Part shown: one piece after another, positions 1-8,198 of the stretch
How the letters are laid out: the number at the start of each line of letters is the position of its first letter
How positions within the stretch are numbered: the first letter of the stretch is position 1
Assembly (NCBI GenBank): GCA_964629225.1
Contig: CAZVQC010000030.1
Location: forward strand, 1-14,161
Source of the DNA: RUG14199 sp964629225
GTDB lineage: Bacteria; Bacillota; Clostridia; Oscillospirales; CAG-272
Length of the DNA: 14,161 nucleotides
Direction of reading: 5' to 3'
Notes under the pieces: model-generated
Databases searched by the model: none
Seen by the model: the letters and a program-made list of their open reading frames with translations, nothing else
What the model was told of the DNA's origin: nothing
Program-made: the position numbers and the translations under genes

Positions 1-173
1 ATATCTGTTGTGAGAATTTTTGGCAGCATGCAGTGATTTTTATTGAAAAAACATCGTTTTTTCCGAATGTTTTATCATTTTAGATGTAAATTTAATGTTA
101 ACGCAACACAGCTTTTACTCATTATTGTTGAGTTTCAACGAGATTACTCGGAAGTAAGCAGCACGACTTCGGA
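1..173. other. Intergenic region downstream of polA, no convincing gene
   Basis: AT-rich sequence following the polA stop codon. Short open frames are present on both strands, but none has a ribosome binding site or recognisable protein features. It contains an A/T-only-cored inverted repeat, GAAAAAAC-ATC-GTTTTTTC, at 45-63. This could act as a weak terminator on either strand, but it lacks the GC-rich stem of a typical intrinsic terminator. A small GTTGA-GTT-TCAAC hairpin lies at 128-140. A possible minus-strand promoter is listed separately. I see no standard strong terminator for polA here. Confidence 0.6.
77..106 (-). promoter_or_regulatory. Possible sigma-A promoter reading out of the left edge
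   Basis: On the minus strand TTGCGT (106-101) is followed by an 18-base spacer and TAAAAT (82-77). It lies between the polA stop and the left edge and would serve a gene beyond the window. Such AT-rich matches occur by chance in sequence of this composition, so this is only a candidate. Confidence 0.2.
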
Positions 174-2708
174 TCAGTCCTTCGCCGCAAGCCAGTTTTT
201 CCCGACGAAAACATCGGCACGCATGGGTACTTTTGTTTTCACCGCTTGCTCCATCTGAGTTTTTAGGATCTCGGCAGCTCTCTCGGCATCTTTTTCGGCG
301 GCTTCCACGATAAGCTCATCGTGGACCTGCATAATTATCCGAGCATCGATTCCTTCATCCCTCAGCGCTCTGTCGCAGTTGATCATAGCTATCTTGATAA
401 TGTCTGCGGCAGTGCCTTGAATTGGACTGTTCATGGCGACCCTTTCGCCGAAAGCCTGCATATTTTTATTTGAGGAAGCAAGCTCCGGTATTGGACGGCG
501 ACGACCAAAGGCGGTGACAGTATAAAGATCACGCTTTGCCTCCTCCACAGTCTGCTTCAGATACCTGTCAACGGAGGGATAAGTCTTCAGGTAATTTTCG
601 ATATATTCGGCAGCAGTGGTTCTGGAAATACCCAGATCCTTGGAAAGCGAATAAGCACCGATACCATAAACTATTCCAAAATTCACTGCCTTTGCCCTAC
701 GGCGCAGATCACCGTCCACCATAAACTCCGACACCCCGAAGACACTGGCGGCTGTGGCGGTATGGATATCGTTTCCGGAGAGGAACTGAGAGATCATGTT
801 TTCATCTTTGGAGATCTCCGCAAGCACTCTCAGCTCGATCTGAGAATAGTCCGCATCCACAAGTACTTTACCGCTGTCGGCAATAAAGTATTTTCTTATC
901 TCACGGCCGATCTCGCCTCTTACGGGAATATTCTGAAGATTGGGCTCGTTTGACGAGAGACGCCCCGTGGCAGTTCCGGTCTGGTTAAAGACGGTATGTA
1001 CCCGCCCATTTTCATCTGCCAGCCCCGGAAGGACACCGGTGTAGGTGGAAATGAGCTTTGATACCTCTCTGAAGTGAAGGATCGTGTCGACGATCTCATG
1101 GTAAGGTCGAAGTGATTGCAGCACTTCCGCATTTGTGGAGTAACCACTCTTGGTCTTTTTAATGACGGGAAGTTTCATTTCCTCAAACAGGACTGTTCCA
1201 AGCTGTTTTGGTGAATTGAGATTGAACTCGTGTCCCGCAAGTGCGAAGATTCGGGTCTCAAGGGAATCCCTGTACTTTACAAGCTCACTGTTGTAAACAT
1301 CAAGACCTTCCGTATCGATCTTCATTCCACGTCTCTCAATGTCCGCAAGAACACGGCTGAGAGGTATCTCAATATCGGCAAGAACGCCCATCATTTTTCT
1401 CTCGGTCAGCTCCTTCATCAACACATCCGCAAGTTTGAAGGTCAAGAACGCTTCAGCTTCTGCACCGAAGTCACTCGGAACATCAAACCGGAGATAGTTG
1501 AAAACAAGTTTTTCGATTCCGTATTCCGAGTTGCCGGGTGAGAGCAGGTACGCCGCAAGGCACGTGTCAAAAGAGCAGGCAACATCGAAGCCCCTGTCGG
1601 ACAGCTCACGGTACAACCTTTTGTAATCGTGACATATCACGGGGCGAGACAGCACTTTATTTACGGTATCGGTATCTCCAAGAGAAACTGTGAACAGTTT
1701 GCAAGACGTTGCGATAACGAGTCTTCCATCATCCGAAAGAGCGACCGCGTAACCGTCGCCAAGGGATGGGATGTCTCCCGTAAAAACTACGACATTCGGT
1801 ATTACCGCCTCGGTTGTTGACGCTTCCCTGCTTTCGGAGCTATCCGAAGTGAAATCAAAGCGCTTAAAAAGGGCCGAAAATTCAAGGGATGTGCATAGGC
1901 GGTACAATTTTTCGCGGGAAGGTCCTTTTGTTGAAAATGAGGCTAATTCAGACCCTACAGGAGCATTTTTAACGATGGTGGCAAGCCACCTCGAGAGAAA
2001 TGCATCGTCCTTCCCGTCTCTCAGTTTCTCCTTGGCACTTTTTCCAACGGAAAGAGAGTCGATATCCTCATAGACCCCCTCAAGGGTCTCTTTTTCGGAG
2101 ATGAGCTTGAAAGCCGTTTTCTCACCGATGCCCTTCACGCCGGGAATGTTATCCGAGGAGTCACCCATCAAGGCTTTCACGTCGATAAACTGCGACGGTG
2201 CGACGCCGTATTCCCCGAAAAACCTCTCCGGTGTGAAAAGGACATCTTCCTTGGTCTTCACAAGGATGACGGACGTAGTCTCGGTAACGAGCTGAAGCGA
2301 GTCTCGGTCTCCAGTGAGAGCATAGGAGTGAACATCTCCCGCCTCGTCTCCCATTCTGCAGACGGTACCTATGATATCGTCCGCTTCAAAGCCCTCGCAT
2401 TCGAGAACGTGAAGACCCATTACCTCCGCCGCCTGCTTTGCATAGGGGAGTTGAACAGCCAGATCTTCCGGCATCGGCTTTCTGTTCGCTTTGTAAAAAT
2501 CGCATTTCTCATGACGGAACGTAGGTGCTTTTAAGTCAAAAGCACAGACTGCATAGTCCGGTTTCAAAGCATCAAGGTGCTTTTTAATTATGGTGATGAA
2601 GCCGTAGACGGCGTTTGTGGGAAGTCCCTCCTTGGTAGAAAGGGGACGTATTCCGAAAAAGGCACGGTTCAGTATGCTGTTTCCGTCCACCACAAGTAAG
2701 TTTTTCAT
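174..2708 (-). CDS. polA: DNA polymerase I with degenerate proofreading domain
   Basis: This 844-residue family A DNA polymerase fills gaps in repair and replaces Okazaki primers. The N-terminal 5' nuclease (about 1-285) keeps its acidic metal ligands: D8 in VVDGN, D58 in CAFD, D110/D111 in EADD, D134/D136 in GDRD, and D183/D186 in MGDSSDN. Residues of about 300-435 occupy the 3'-5' exonuclease position but show no DxE motif. Proofreading is therefore inferred to be lost, as in the Taq and Bst enzymes. The polymerase domain (about 440-844) has motif A DYSQIELR with catalytic D620, motif B with K673, F677 and Y681, and motif C VHDE with D797. The reading frame stays open upstream to 2795, but the family begins at MKNLLVVDGN, so ATG 2708 is chosen; GAGG lies 7 bases before it. 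The upstream extension would overlap ldhA. It follows ldhA by 28 bases and is probably the last gene of that operon. Confidence 0.97.
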   Translation of the reverse strand: MKNLLVVDGNSILNRAFFGIRPLSTKEGLPTNAVYGFITIIKKHLDALKPDYAVCAFDLKAPTFRHEKCDFYKANRKPMPEDLAVQLPYAKQAAEVMGLHVLECEGFEADDIIGTVCRMGDEAGDVHSYALTGDRDSLQLVTETTSVILVKTKEDVLFTPERFFGEYGVAPSQFIDVKALMGDSSDNIPGVKGIGEKTAFKLISEKETLEGVYEDIDSLSVGKSAKEKLRDGKDDAFLSRWLATIVKNAPVGSELASFSTKGPSREKLYRLCTSLEFSALFKRFDFTSDSSESREASTTEAVIPNVVVFTGDIPSLGDGYAVALSDDGRLVIATSCKLFTVSLGDTDTVNKVLSRPVICHDYKRLYRELSDRGFDVACSFDTCLAAYLLSPGNSEYGIEKLVFNYLRFDVPSDFGAEAEAFLTFKLADVLMKELTERKMMGVLADIEIPLSRVLADIERRGMKIDTEGLDVYNSELVKYRDSLETRIFALAGHEFNLNSPKQLGTVLFEEMKLPVIKKTKSGYSTNAEVLQSLRPYHEIVDTILHFREVSKLISTYTGVLPGLADENGRVHTVFNQTGTATGRLSSNEPNLQNIPVRGEIGREIRKYFIADSGKVLVDADYSQIELRVLAEISKDENMISQFLSGNDIHTATAASVFGVSEFMVDGDLRRRAKAVNFGIVYGIGAYSLSKDLGISRTTAAEYIENYLKTYPSVDRYLKQTVEEAKRDLYTVTAFGRRRPIPELASSNKNMQAFGERVAMNSPIQGTAADIIKIAMINCDRALRDEGIDARIIMQVHDELIVEAAEKDAERAAEILKTQMEQAVKTKVPMRADVFVGKNWLAAKD

Positions 2709-2736
2709 GGAAATGCCTCGCTTAATAAAATTCGTC

Positions 2737-3726
2737 TTAACAGACTGTATTATCCTCAATGATCCTGCCACTGTCAAATGAAAGTGCGTTCTCAAAGGTA
2801 GTTCTGCCGATAGCCTCCAGTGCCTCCTCGGTAAGAAATCCCTGATGAGACGTCACTATAACATTGGGAAATGATAGAAGTCTTGCCGTCACCGAATGCT
2901 CAAGGATATCATCCTCTCGGTTTTCGAAAACGTTGTCGTTCTCCTCCTCATACACGTCAAGCCCAACCCCGAAAAATCTTCTGTCTCTGATACCGGAGAT
3001 AAGATCCTCCGTCTTAATGAGGGCTCCTCTTGAAGTGTTGATAAGGATCACTCCGTCTTTCATCTTGACGATGGCTTCCTTGTCGATCATGTGGTAAGTT
3101 TCATCGGTCAAGGGACAGTGAAGAGAGATGAGATCCGCTCGCCTAAAGAGCTCGTCAAGGGTGACATATTCTACCCAGTCATGAGCCGGGTTCCTCACCG
3201 TGTCGAAGGCGATGACCTTCATCCCAAGACCATGGCAGATACGGCACATGGCGGTGCCGATCTTGCCGGTTCCTATTATCCCTGCCGTCTTTCCGAAAAA
3301 ATCAGTTCCGGTCAGTCCGACAAGACTGAAGTTATTTTCCCTGACCTTGATATAGGCTTTGTGGATTCGGCGGTTCACAGCAAGAGCCAGAGCTGCTGCG
3401 TGCTCTGCAACGGCTTCGGGAGAATACCCCGGCACCCTCATAACGGTGATACCGTGTCTTTTCGCCGCCTCAACGTCAACGTTATTGAATCCGGCACACC
3501 TCAATAGGATAAGGCGGACACCGGTGCCCGACAGCGCTTCGATAACTTCAGACGTTACAAGAGACGCCACAAATACGCAGACCGCATCATAGCCTCTCGC
3601 AAGACTTGCGGTACTGTTCGAGATATCCGCATCAAGATAGTCTACCTTGACCGTCGGATATTCTCCGTTCAAAAGTTCAAACGACTCCCTGTCATAGGGC
3701 TTCGTATCGTAAAACAGTATCTTCAT
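2737..3726 (-). CDS. ldhA: D-lactate dehydrogenase (D-2-hydroxyacid dehydrogenase family)
   Basis: This 329-residue cytosolic NAD-dependent enzyme probably reduces pyruvate to D-lactate, reoxidising NADH in fermentation. The Rossmann fold contains GTGKIG (152-157), and D175 closes the second beta strand, as in NAD-preferring members. The catalytic trio typical of the family is visible: R233 in NTSRGAL, E262 in DVYEEE, and H294 in TSHQGFLT. The segment RCAGFNNVDVEAAK (76-89) and the stretch PGYSPEAVAEHA (99-110) closely resemble the E. coli LdhA branch rather than phosphoglycerate or erythronate dehydrogenases, so the lactate call is fairly specific. A related substrate such as 2-hydroxyisocaproate is possible. 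GGAGG lies 7 bases before ATG 3726. The gene lies 57 bases after rqcH and 28 before polA, suggesting co-transcription, although the three functions are unrelated. Confidence 0.9.
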   Translation of the reverse strand: MKILFYDTKPYDRESFELLNGEYPTVKVDYLDADISNSTASLARGYDAVCVFVASLVTSEVIEALSGTGVRLILLRCAGFNNVDVEAAKRHGITVMRVPGYSPEAVAEHAAALALAVNRRIHKAYIKVRENNFSLVGLTGTDFFGKTAGIIGTGKIGTAMCRICHGLGMKVIAFDTVRNPAHDWVEYVTLDELFRRADLISLHCPLTDETYHMIDKEAIVKMKDGVILINTSRGALIKTEDLISGIRDRRFFGVGLDVYEEENDNVFENREDDILEHSVTARLLSFPNVIVTSHQGFLTEEALEAIGRTTFENALSFDSGRIIEDNTVC

Positions 3727-3783
3727 TTTTCAGCCTCCGTTTTTTAGGATTGTTCCCACGGCAGGCGAAAATGATACGCGGTA

Positions 3784-5532
3784 TTACTTTTTGCCGATTT
3801 TGGCAACGAGAGTCGAATCGGCAACGACTCTCGCGGAATAGTTAGTATGGTAGATAACGAATCCGGGCTTGGATGAAGGAGGCTTCTTTACGTTTTTAAG
3901 AAGTGTGTAGTCAACGTCGACCGCCGTCATATCTCCCGCCTTGGAATTGCAAGCGGCAACGGTGGCAGCTTCGGTGAAATCCACTTCATCCGGTTCTTCC
4001 CCTTTCGGGCACTTCAAAATAACGTGACTTCCCGGCATTCCTTTTACGTGGAACCACCAATCGGTCTTTTCCCCGATTTTGAAGGAAAGATAGTCATTGG
4101 CGAGATTGTTCTTGCCGCACAGTACGGTGAGCCCTCCTGAAGTACGGTAGGTATCGAAACTTGGGGTCTGTTTCTTTTTCTCCGAGTAATTTCTCATCTT
4201 CGATGCATAACCGCTGTGATAGAGTTCGGAACGTATCTCCGAGACCTCTTTTTCGGTCTCCGCTCTCGACAGAGAATCAAAAACGGTGAAAATATACTCG
4301 TACTCCGCCTCGGCAAGTTCTATCTGCTTTGTAAGATGCTCCCTTGCGGATTTCGTCTTTGAATATTTTTTGTAGTACTTCTGGGCATTGGCGGCAGGAG
4401 ATAAGTTGGTATCAAGCTTGATCCGAACGGGCTTCATACCGTCGTAATAGTTTTCGAGAGTGCACTCGGCATCTCCTCTTTTCAGCCTGAATATGTTTGC
4501 TGTGATAAGATCGCCATACAGCCTCCATTCGTCCCCCATCCGGCATTCCTCAAGCTCGCATCTCATGAGGGAGAGCTTCTTGGATACTCTCTTTTCCGCA
4601 TTGGAAAGGATCCTGTGAACGTCCGCAGAACGGAGCTTCGTCCTCTCCATTGTAGCACGTGTCAGATAGAATGCATCGATCATTTCCCCAAAAGTGGAAT
4701 ACCCGACCGACTCATAGCCCACATACTGTGTCAGTTCGATGAATGAATACTCAACCGGACGCCCGGTTTGATCCTTGACCGCCCACGGACGACCGGAACA
4801 TTCCTTCACCTTGGAGATGCAATCAAAGAACACCTTCGAAAGGGTTCTGTGACAATCGGTAAGAGTAGCCGTAACGGAGCCGCCGCAGCGAAAGGCTATC
4901 TCCCTTGCCACCACGGGAGCAATACCCGAAAAATTGGAGATGATGAATTTTTCACATTTGACATCCGGGTCCGAGTCAATGCACAGTCGCAACAGAGTTT
5001 CCTCGGACACGGTGGTAGGATCAAGTTTGTCCTGCTTTGGAGGCACCTCGTAGATCATTCCGGGAAGAATCTGCCTCTTATGATTTGAGGACAGATCGAT
5101 GAGTTTTGCCGCGCCGAGTATCTTATCATCCTTGTCTGTGATGATGAGATTGCTGTAAGTGCCCATTATCTCAACGATAATGTGCTTGTGGGACAAAAAT
5201 CCGAGTGAGTCATAGGCATCAAAAGTGATGCGGACTGCTCTTTCAAATCCTATCTGCTTGCAGGAGACGAATTTTGCCCCTTGAAAATGCTTTCTCAGCA
5301 TCATGCAGAACATGGGAGGATTTGCGGGATTGTCCGGTCTCATTGAGGTGAGACCCATTCTGGCATTGGAAGAAGCGACGTTGATAAGGAGCCGTTTCGT
5401 CTCACCTCCGCTTCTGACAGAGATAATTATCTCATCTCGCTGAGGCTGATAGATCTTTTCTACCTTACCGCCTCTTAAAGCCTCATCCGTCTCGTTTGCC
5501 ACGTGAAATACCGTTCCGGCATCAAAAGCCAT
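3784..5532 (-). CDS. rqcH: RqcH / NFACT-family ribosome quality control protein
   Basis: This 582-residue NFACT protein (YloA/FbpA/PavA family) is complete. In the family, RqcH binds the 50S subunit carrying a stalled peptidyl-tRNA, recruits tRNA-Ala and, with RqcP, adds C-terminal alanine tails that mark the chain for degradation. NFACT-N spans about 1-275 and includes MFCMMLRKHFQG (74-85) and VEIMGTYSN. A helical, coiled-coil-forming middle follows at about 290-445, with the family signature YGDLITANIFRLKRGD near 339-354 and NAQKYYKKYSKTK near 382-394. The C-terminal NFACT-R domain (about 463-570) contains WWFHVKGMPGSHVIL. The tRNA-binding DR motif, described as D97/R98 in Bacillus subtilis, reads E97-R98 here. 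ATG 5532 has GGAGG 9 bases upstream. Some family members were named fibronectin-binding proteins; the intracellular RQC role is the better supported one. No clear promoter is visible in the 122 bases upstream, which instead hold two hairpins. Confidence 0.95.
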   Translation of the reverse strand: MAFDAGTVFHVANETDEALRGGKVEKIYQPQRDEIIISVRSGGETKRLLINVASSNARMGLTSMRPDNPANPPMFCMMLRKHFQGAKFVSCKQIGFERAVRITFDAYDSLGFLSHKHIIVEIMGTYSNLIITDKDDKILGAAKLIDLSSNHKRQILPGMIYEVPPKQDKLDPTTVSEETLLRLCIDSDPDVKCEKFIISNFSGIAPVVAREIAFRCGGSVTATLTDCHRTLSKVFFDCISKVKECSGRPWAVKDQTGRPVEYSFIELTQYVGYESVGYSTFGEMIDAFYLTRATMERTKLRSADVHRILSNAEKRVSKKLSLMRCELEECRMGDEWRLYGDLITANIFRLKRGDAECTLENYYDGMKPVRIKLDTNLSPAANAQKYYKKYSKTKSAREHLTKQIELAEAEYEYIFTVFDSLSRAETEKEVSEIRSELYHSGYASKMRNYSEKKKQTPSFDTYRTSGGLTVLCGKNNLANDYLSFKIGEKTDWWFHVKGMPGSHVILKCPKGEEPDEVDFTEAATVAACNSKAGDMTAVDVDYTLLKNVKKPPSSKPGFVIYHTNYSARVVADSTLVAKIGKK

Positions 5533-5564
5533 CGCACCTCACCTCCATTCATTTAAAACATCAA

Positions 5565-5590
5565 AGCATCCCAAGGAAAGCCTTGGGATG
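5565..5590 (-). terminator. Hairpin after the DUF4838-GNAT unit, possible terminator
   Basis: CATCCCAAGG (5567-5576) pairs perfectly with CCTTGGGATG (5581-5590) around a 4-base loop. Read on the minus strand it is followed by CTTTGATGTTTT, a broken T-tract, so it could end the acetyltransferase transcript at moderate efficiency. It lies only about 35 bases before the rqcH start, so it may equally be a leader structure or a leaky terminator that lets some transcription into rqcH. Confidence 0.45.
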
Positions 5591-5618
5591 ACCTCCCGCA
5601 GAGGTCTCTGCAGGAGGT
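5591..5618 (-). repeat. Second inverted repeat upstream of rqcH
   Basis: ACCTCC-C-GCAGA (5591-5602) pairs with TCTGC-A-GGAGGT (5607-5618), giving 11 pairs with one C/A mismatch and a 4-base loop. It directly abuts the 5567-5590 hairpin, so the two are stacked in tandem. On the minus-strand transcript the 5' arm reads ACCTCC, which is complementary to the GGAGGT of the rqcH ribosome binding site. There is no T-tract of its own. Confidence 0.55.
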
Positions 5619-5654
5619 AAGATAATAACAGATGAAAAGTCTCTTAGCCGTGCT

Positions 5655-6347
5655 TCACGTACGGTAACATACGAAGGAATACCCTTCTCCGGTCATCTTG
5701 AGCCCCACCTTTTCGGCAACTCTGACAGATGCGGCATTGGATATCCTGCATCTGTAACCGACAGTCTCGCCAAATCCCATAAGATAGTGACATAAAGAGG
5801 AGACTACAGCGGTGGCAAGTCCCCGACCTCTGGCATGGGGACAGGTCTCCACATTGATCTCCACAGTATCATCCTCGGAAAGGTCGTTAACTGCGGCATA
5901 GGACACTATGTTTCCGTTCTCAATCGCCGCAAAGCAGACGTCACACGGATCATCCGGATCGAATTCCACGTCCCTTGTGGTGTCGTTATAGTACTTTTCA
6001 AACTCCTCATTTGAGGATATTTTCACGATCTCAAGTTCACAAACAGGAGGCTTGATATCTGCGCCGACCGAAGAGTAGGACAGTATCCGGTAATCGCCCC
6101 TGATATCCTTCCTGTAGCCCGCTTCCATCATCGGTTGAGTGAAAGCCGAGTCGAGGTATCCAAGTGCCTCACTTGAAAAAAGATCGCTTGAAAAGCGGCT
6201 TATAAAGCCCTTTGCCACCTCGGAAAAAGCAGAGTAGACGGTGAGCCGGGCTTCACCTTCAACCGGAACGAAGAATTCTATGGGCACCGCAATGTCGGAC
6301 TCTCCGCTCATCACGAACTCTTCAAGATCTCCGTCCTCAAGTACCAT
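5655..6347 (-). CDS. GNAT-family N-acetyltransferase
   Basis: This 230-residue protein has a C-terminal GNAT fold (about 105-230) and a less conserved N-terminal half, resembling the two-part GNAT_acetyltran (PF12746-like) proteins of Firmicutes. The acetyl-CoA pyrophosphate loop is visible as R173-G-R-G176-L-A178, followed by a helix and by RISNAASVRVAEKVGL, the usual motif B region. It should transfer an acetyl group from acetyl-CoA to an amine; the substrate cannot be told from sequence. The frame is open upstream to TTG 6365, but that start and GTG 6362 have no ribosome binding site. ATG 6347 sits two bases after the DUF4838 stop (TGA-GG-ATG), so reinitiation by the same ribosomes is the likely route. 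The position suggests a substrate related to the DUF4838 pathway, which is inference only. Confidence 0.85.
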   Translation of the reverse strand: MVLEDGDLEEFVMSGESDIAVPIEFFVPVEGEARLTVYSAFSEVAKGFISRFSSDLFSSEALGYLDSAFTQPMMEAGYRKDIRGDYRILSYSSVGADIKPPVCELEIVKISSNEEFEKYYNDTTRDVEFDPDDPCDVCFAAIENGNIVSYAAVNDLSEDDTVEINVETCPHARGRGLATAVVSSLCHYLMGFGETVGYRCRISNAASVRVAEKVGLKMTGEGYSFVCYRT

Positions 6348-6349
6348 CC

Positions 6350-8122
6350 TCACGGGTTGCACCAAAGCAAAGCTGCTTTTCTGAAGTCGGGCTCCCCTAA
6401 CTTGTCAATGTACTTGAACTCAGCCGGGCAGACCATGTCGTACATTTTCATGTAGCGGAACTGAAGCTTGTTGTTTTCGATGATATCGTTTTCCACCTTC
6501 AGGCATTCTTCTTTTTTAGCCGGATCGTCCTTGATGGAAGAGAGATACTCTTCAAGCACGAAGAAGCGGTAGTTGAGAAGTTGTATTTTTGAGCATCTGA
6601 TATGAGCGAGCTCTTCGGGACATTCCGCCATAGCTTCTGCCTTTTCGAAAAATTCCGATGAATGCCTTAAAAATTCAAACTTCGCATCAAGCTCGCTATC
6701 AAAGCCCGACGGCTTGATGTAGAGTGACGCATTATCATAGTAGATACCGAAGTGAGAATCCTCAGAGCACTCCAGCATATAGTCGATGTATTCCCTGATG
6801 TATCTCCAGCCCTTGCCGTAATAACCTTCGAGAAAACGGTCGATCTCATGCCAGTACTCCTCTTCGGTCATGAAGGGATTCCACATGAGCCTTGCGAGGA
6901 TGTAGCCCTTCAGCTCACCGAACTCACCGTTGTGGCAGAAGATGTTACCTTGCTCGAAAATTCCGTCGGCGCCGTTGTCTGCAAAGAATCTGATGTTCTT
7001 TCTCAGAATACCGAGATTCATAAATGAGGTGGAATAGTTGGTGAAATTCGTCGTGTAGTCCCAAATGTAGAGATGCTTCGTAAGCGATGCCCACTTTTTA
7101 AGCTGTTCGGAAAAGGGCTCTATATCACCGGAGTGACCGGGAGTTACGTGACAGTCCTCATGGGAATGTCTGAAGCAGCTCTCGATGGAGCAAAGGCGGA
7201 CGATAACGTTGTCCTCCGGCACGATAGTTTTGGGAGGCTTTCTTGTGAAGCGATACGCAAAGGTATCGAAAAGCACGTTCGGGAACTCATCCCTAAGTTC
7301 CCTTGCGATCCTGTTGACGAAGGCGAGCATTGTACCCATCTCGGTTCCCTCACGCTCATTGATCTCACGGCACTTGTCGCATTTGCAGGCACCGGAGTCA
7401 CCGTCATTCTGGGTGATGGACATTATCCTTGCTTCGGGACACTCCTTTAGTTTTCTTCTCACGTTTTTAAGGACGGTCTGATAGACCTTCTCATCGGAGA
7501 GACAGGGCTGCACCCAAGCACGCTCACCCTCAGGGCACTGCTCTGCAAGATATCCGATAGTATGCTGAAAGTCTCCGGCGTAATATACTCCGCTACCGTA
7601 CTTTTCGGTCATAACTCTGTCGGCACAACCGTTGAGCTTCAGCTTGGCGCTGATGACCTCCTCTTTTACCGGGAACCAATAGGAATTGCGGCATTCAAAG
7701 GTAGGGATCTCGGTAGTGTCGAAATCTTGAACTGTAATCTCACTGCAAGTGGGGATCTTTTCGTAATTGTAGGTCATAAAGAGACATCCGAGACTTTTTT
7801 CAAGGAAGGTGAAAGTGCCGTACATAGCTCCGCGAACGTCACTGCCCACAATGTAGATGCGCTCACCCTCGGTGTAGAGCCTGAATCCTTCGTCACCGAT
7901 CTTGGCCTTCATATCTTCGTCCCAGCCTCCGCGGTTTGTGAAACCGATAACGATCTCCCTTGCCTCTTCGGGCTTGTTGTCGCAAAATTCGCAAAGCAAA
8001 GCACCCGATATCTTGAAAATGTATTTCTTAAGGTGCTCCACCGCAGTCTTTACGGACTGTGAAGCATCTGCCGGATAAATGATCGTATAATCCGATGCTC
8101 CGTTTGATGTCAGTTTGATCAT
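6350..8122 (-). CDS. DUF4838 domain protein, probable intracellular glycoside-hydrolase-like enzyme
   Basis: The 590-residue protein starts with an alpha/beta domain (about 10-135) of the kind that precedes catalytic barrels in hexosaminidases and alpha-glucuronidases. It includes ASQSVKTAVEHLKKYI and GAMYGTFTFLEKSLGC. The DUF4838 core (about 140-425) follows, with SITQNDGDSGACKCDKC, FAYRFTRKPPK (288-298), NVIVRLCSIESC (305-316), LYIWDYTTNF (351-360) and GADGIFEQG (384-392). A helical C-terminal segment ends the protein. The cysteines C246-x-C248-x2-C251, with C311, C316 and C324, could bind a metal. There is no signal peptide or attached carbohydrate-binding module, so it is inferred to act inside the cell on an imported glycan fragment. 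The family's reaction is not firmly known to me. GGAGGT precedes ATG 8122 by 8 bases. A promoter lies upstream, and the acetyltransferase gene follows directly. Confidence 0.85.
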   Translation of the reverse strand: MIKLTSNGASDYTIIYPADASQSVKTAVEHLKKYIFKISGALLCEFCDNKPEEAREIVIGFTNRGGWDEDMKAKIGDEGFRLYTEGERIYIVGSDVRGAMYGTFTFLEKSLGCLFMTYNYEKIPTCSEITVQDFDTTEIPTFECRNSYWFPVKEEVISAKLKLNGCADRVMTEKYGSGVYYAGDFQHTIGYLAEQCPEGERAWVQPCLSDEKVYQTVLKNVRRKLKECPEARIMSITQNDGDSGACKCDKCREINEREGTEMGTMLAFVNRIARELRDEFPNVLFDTFAYRFTRKPPKTIVPEDNVIVRLCSIESCFRHSHEDCHVTPGHSGDIEPFSEQLKKWASLTKHLYIWDYTTNFTNYSTSFMNLGILRKNIRFFADNGADGIFEQGNIFCHNGEFGELKGYILARLMWNPFMTEEEYWHEIDRFLEGYYGKGWRYIREYIDYMLECSEDSHFGIYYDNASLYIKPSGFDSELDAKFEFLRHSSEFFEKAEAMAECPEELAHIRCSKIQLLNYRFFVLEEYLSSIKDDPAKKEECLKVENDIIENNKLQFRYMKMYDMVCPAEFKYIDKLGEPDFRKAALLWCNP

Positions 8123-8151
8123 AACTTGAAACCTCCGATCGTAGTAATTAC

Positions 8152-8180
8152 AGTATAACAGACATTGAGCAGCAAATCAA
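8152..8180 (-). promoter_or_regulatory. Sigma-A type promoter for the DUF4838-GNAT unit
   Basis: On the minus strand TTGATT (8180-8175) is separated by 17 bases from TATACT (8157-8152), with a TG one base upstream of the -10 element. The predicted start near 8145 leaves a leader of about 22 bases before ATG 8122, just enough to hold the GGAGGT ribosome binding site. It lies in the 76-base gap after the YjbR-domain gene, so the DUF4838 unit can be transcribed independently. Confidence 0.6.
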
Positions 8181-8198
8181 GAAAAAAGATAAAATACA

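Noticed and set aside
43..258. A 71-codon plus-strand frame at the left edge
   Set aside because: It begins in the AT inverted repeat and runs into the antisense of the polA 3' end; no ribosome binding site is seen.
2709..2795. An extended polA start upstream of 2708
   Set aside because: The extra 29 residues overlap ldhA, lack a ribosome binding site and precede the conserved MKNLLVVDGN start of the family.
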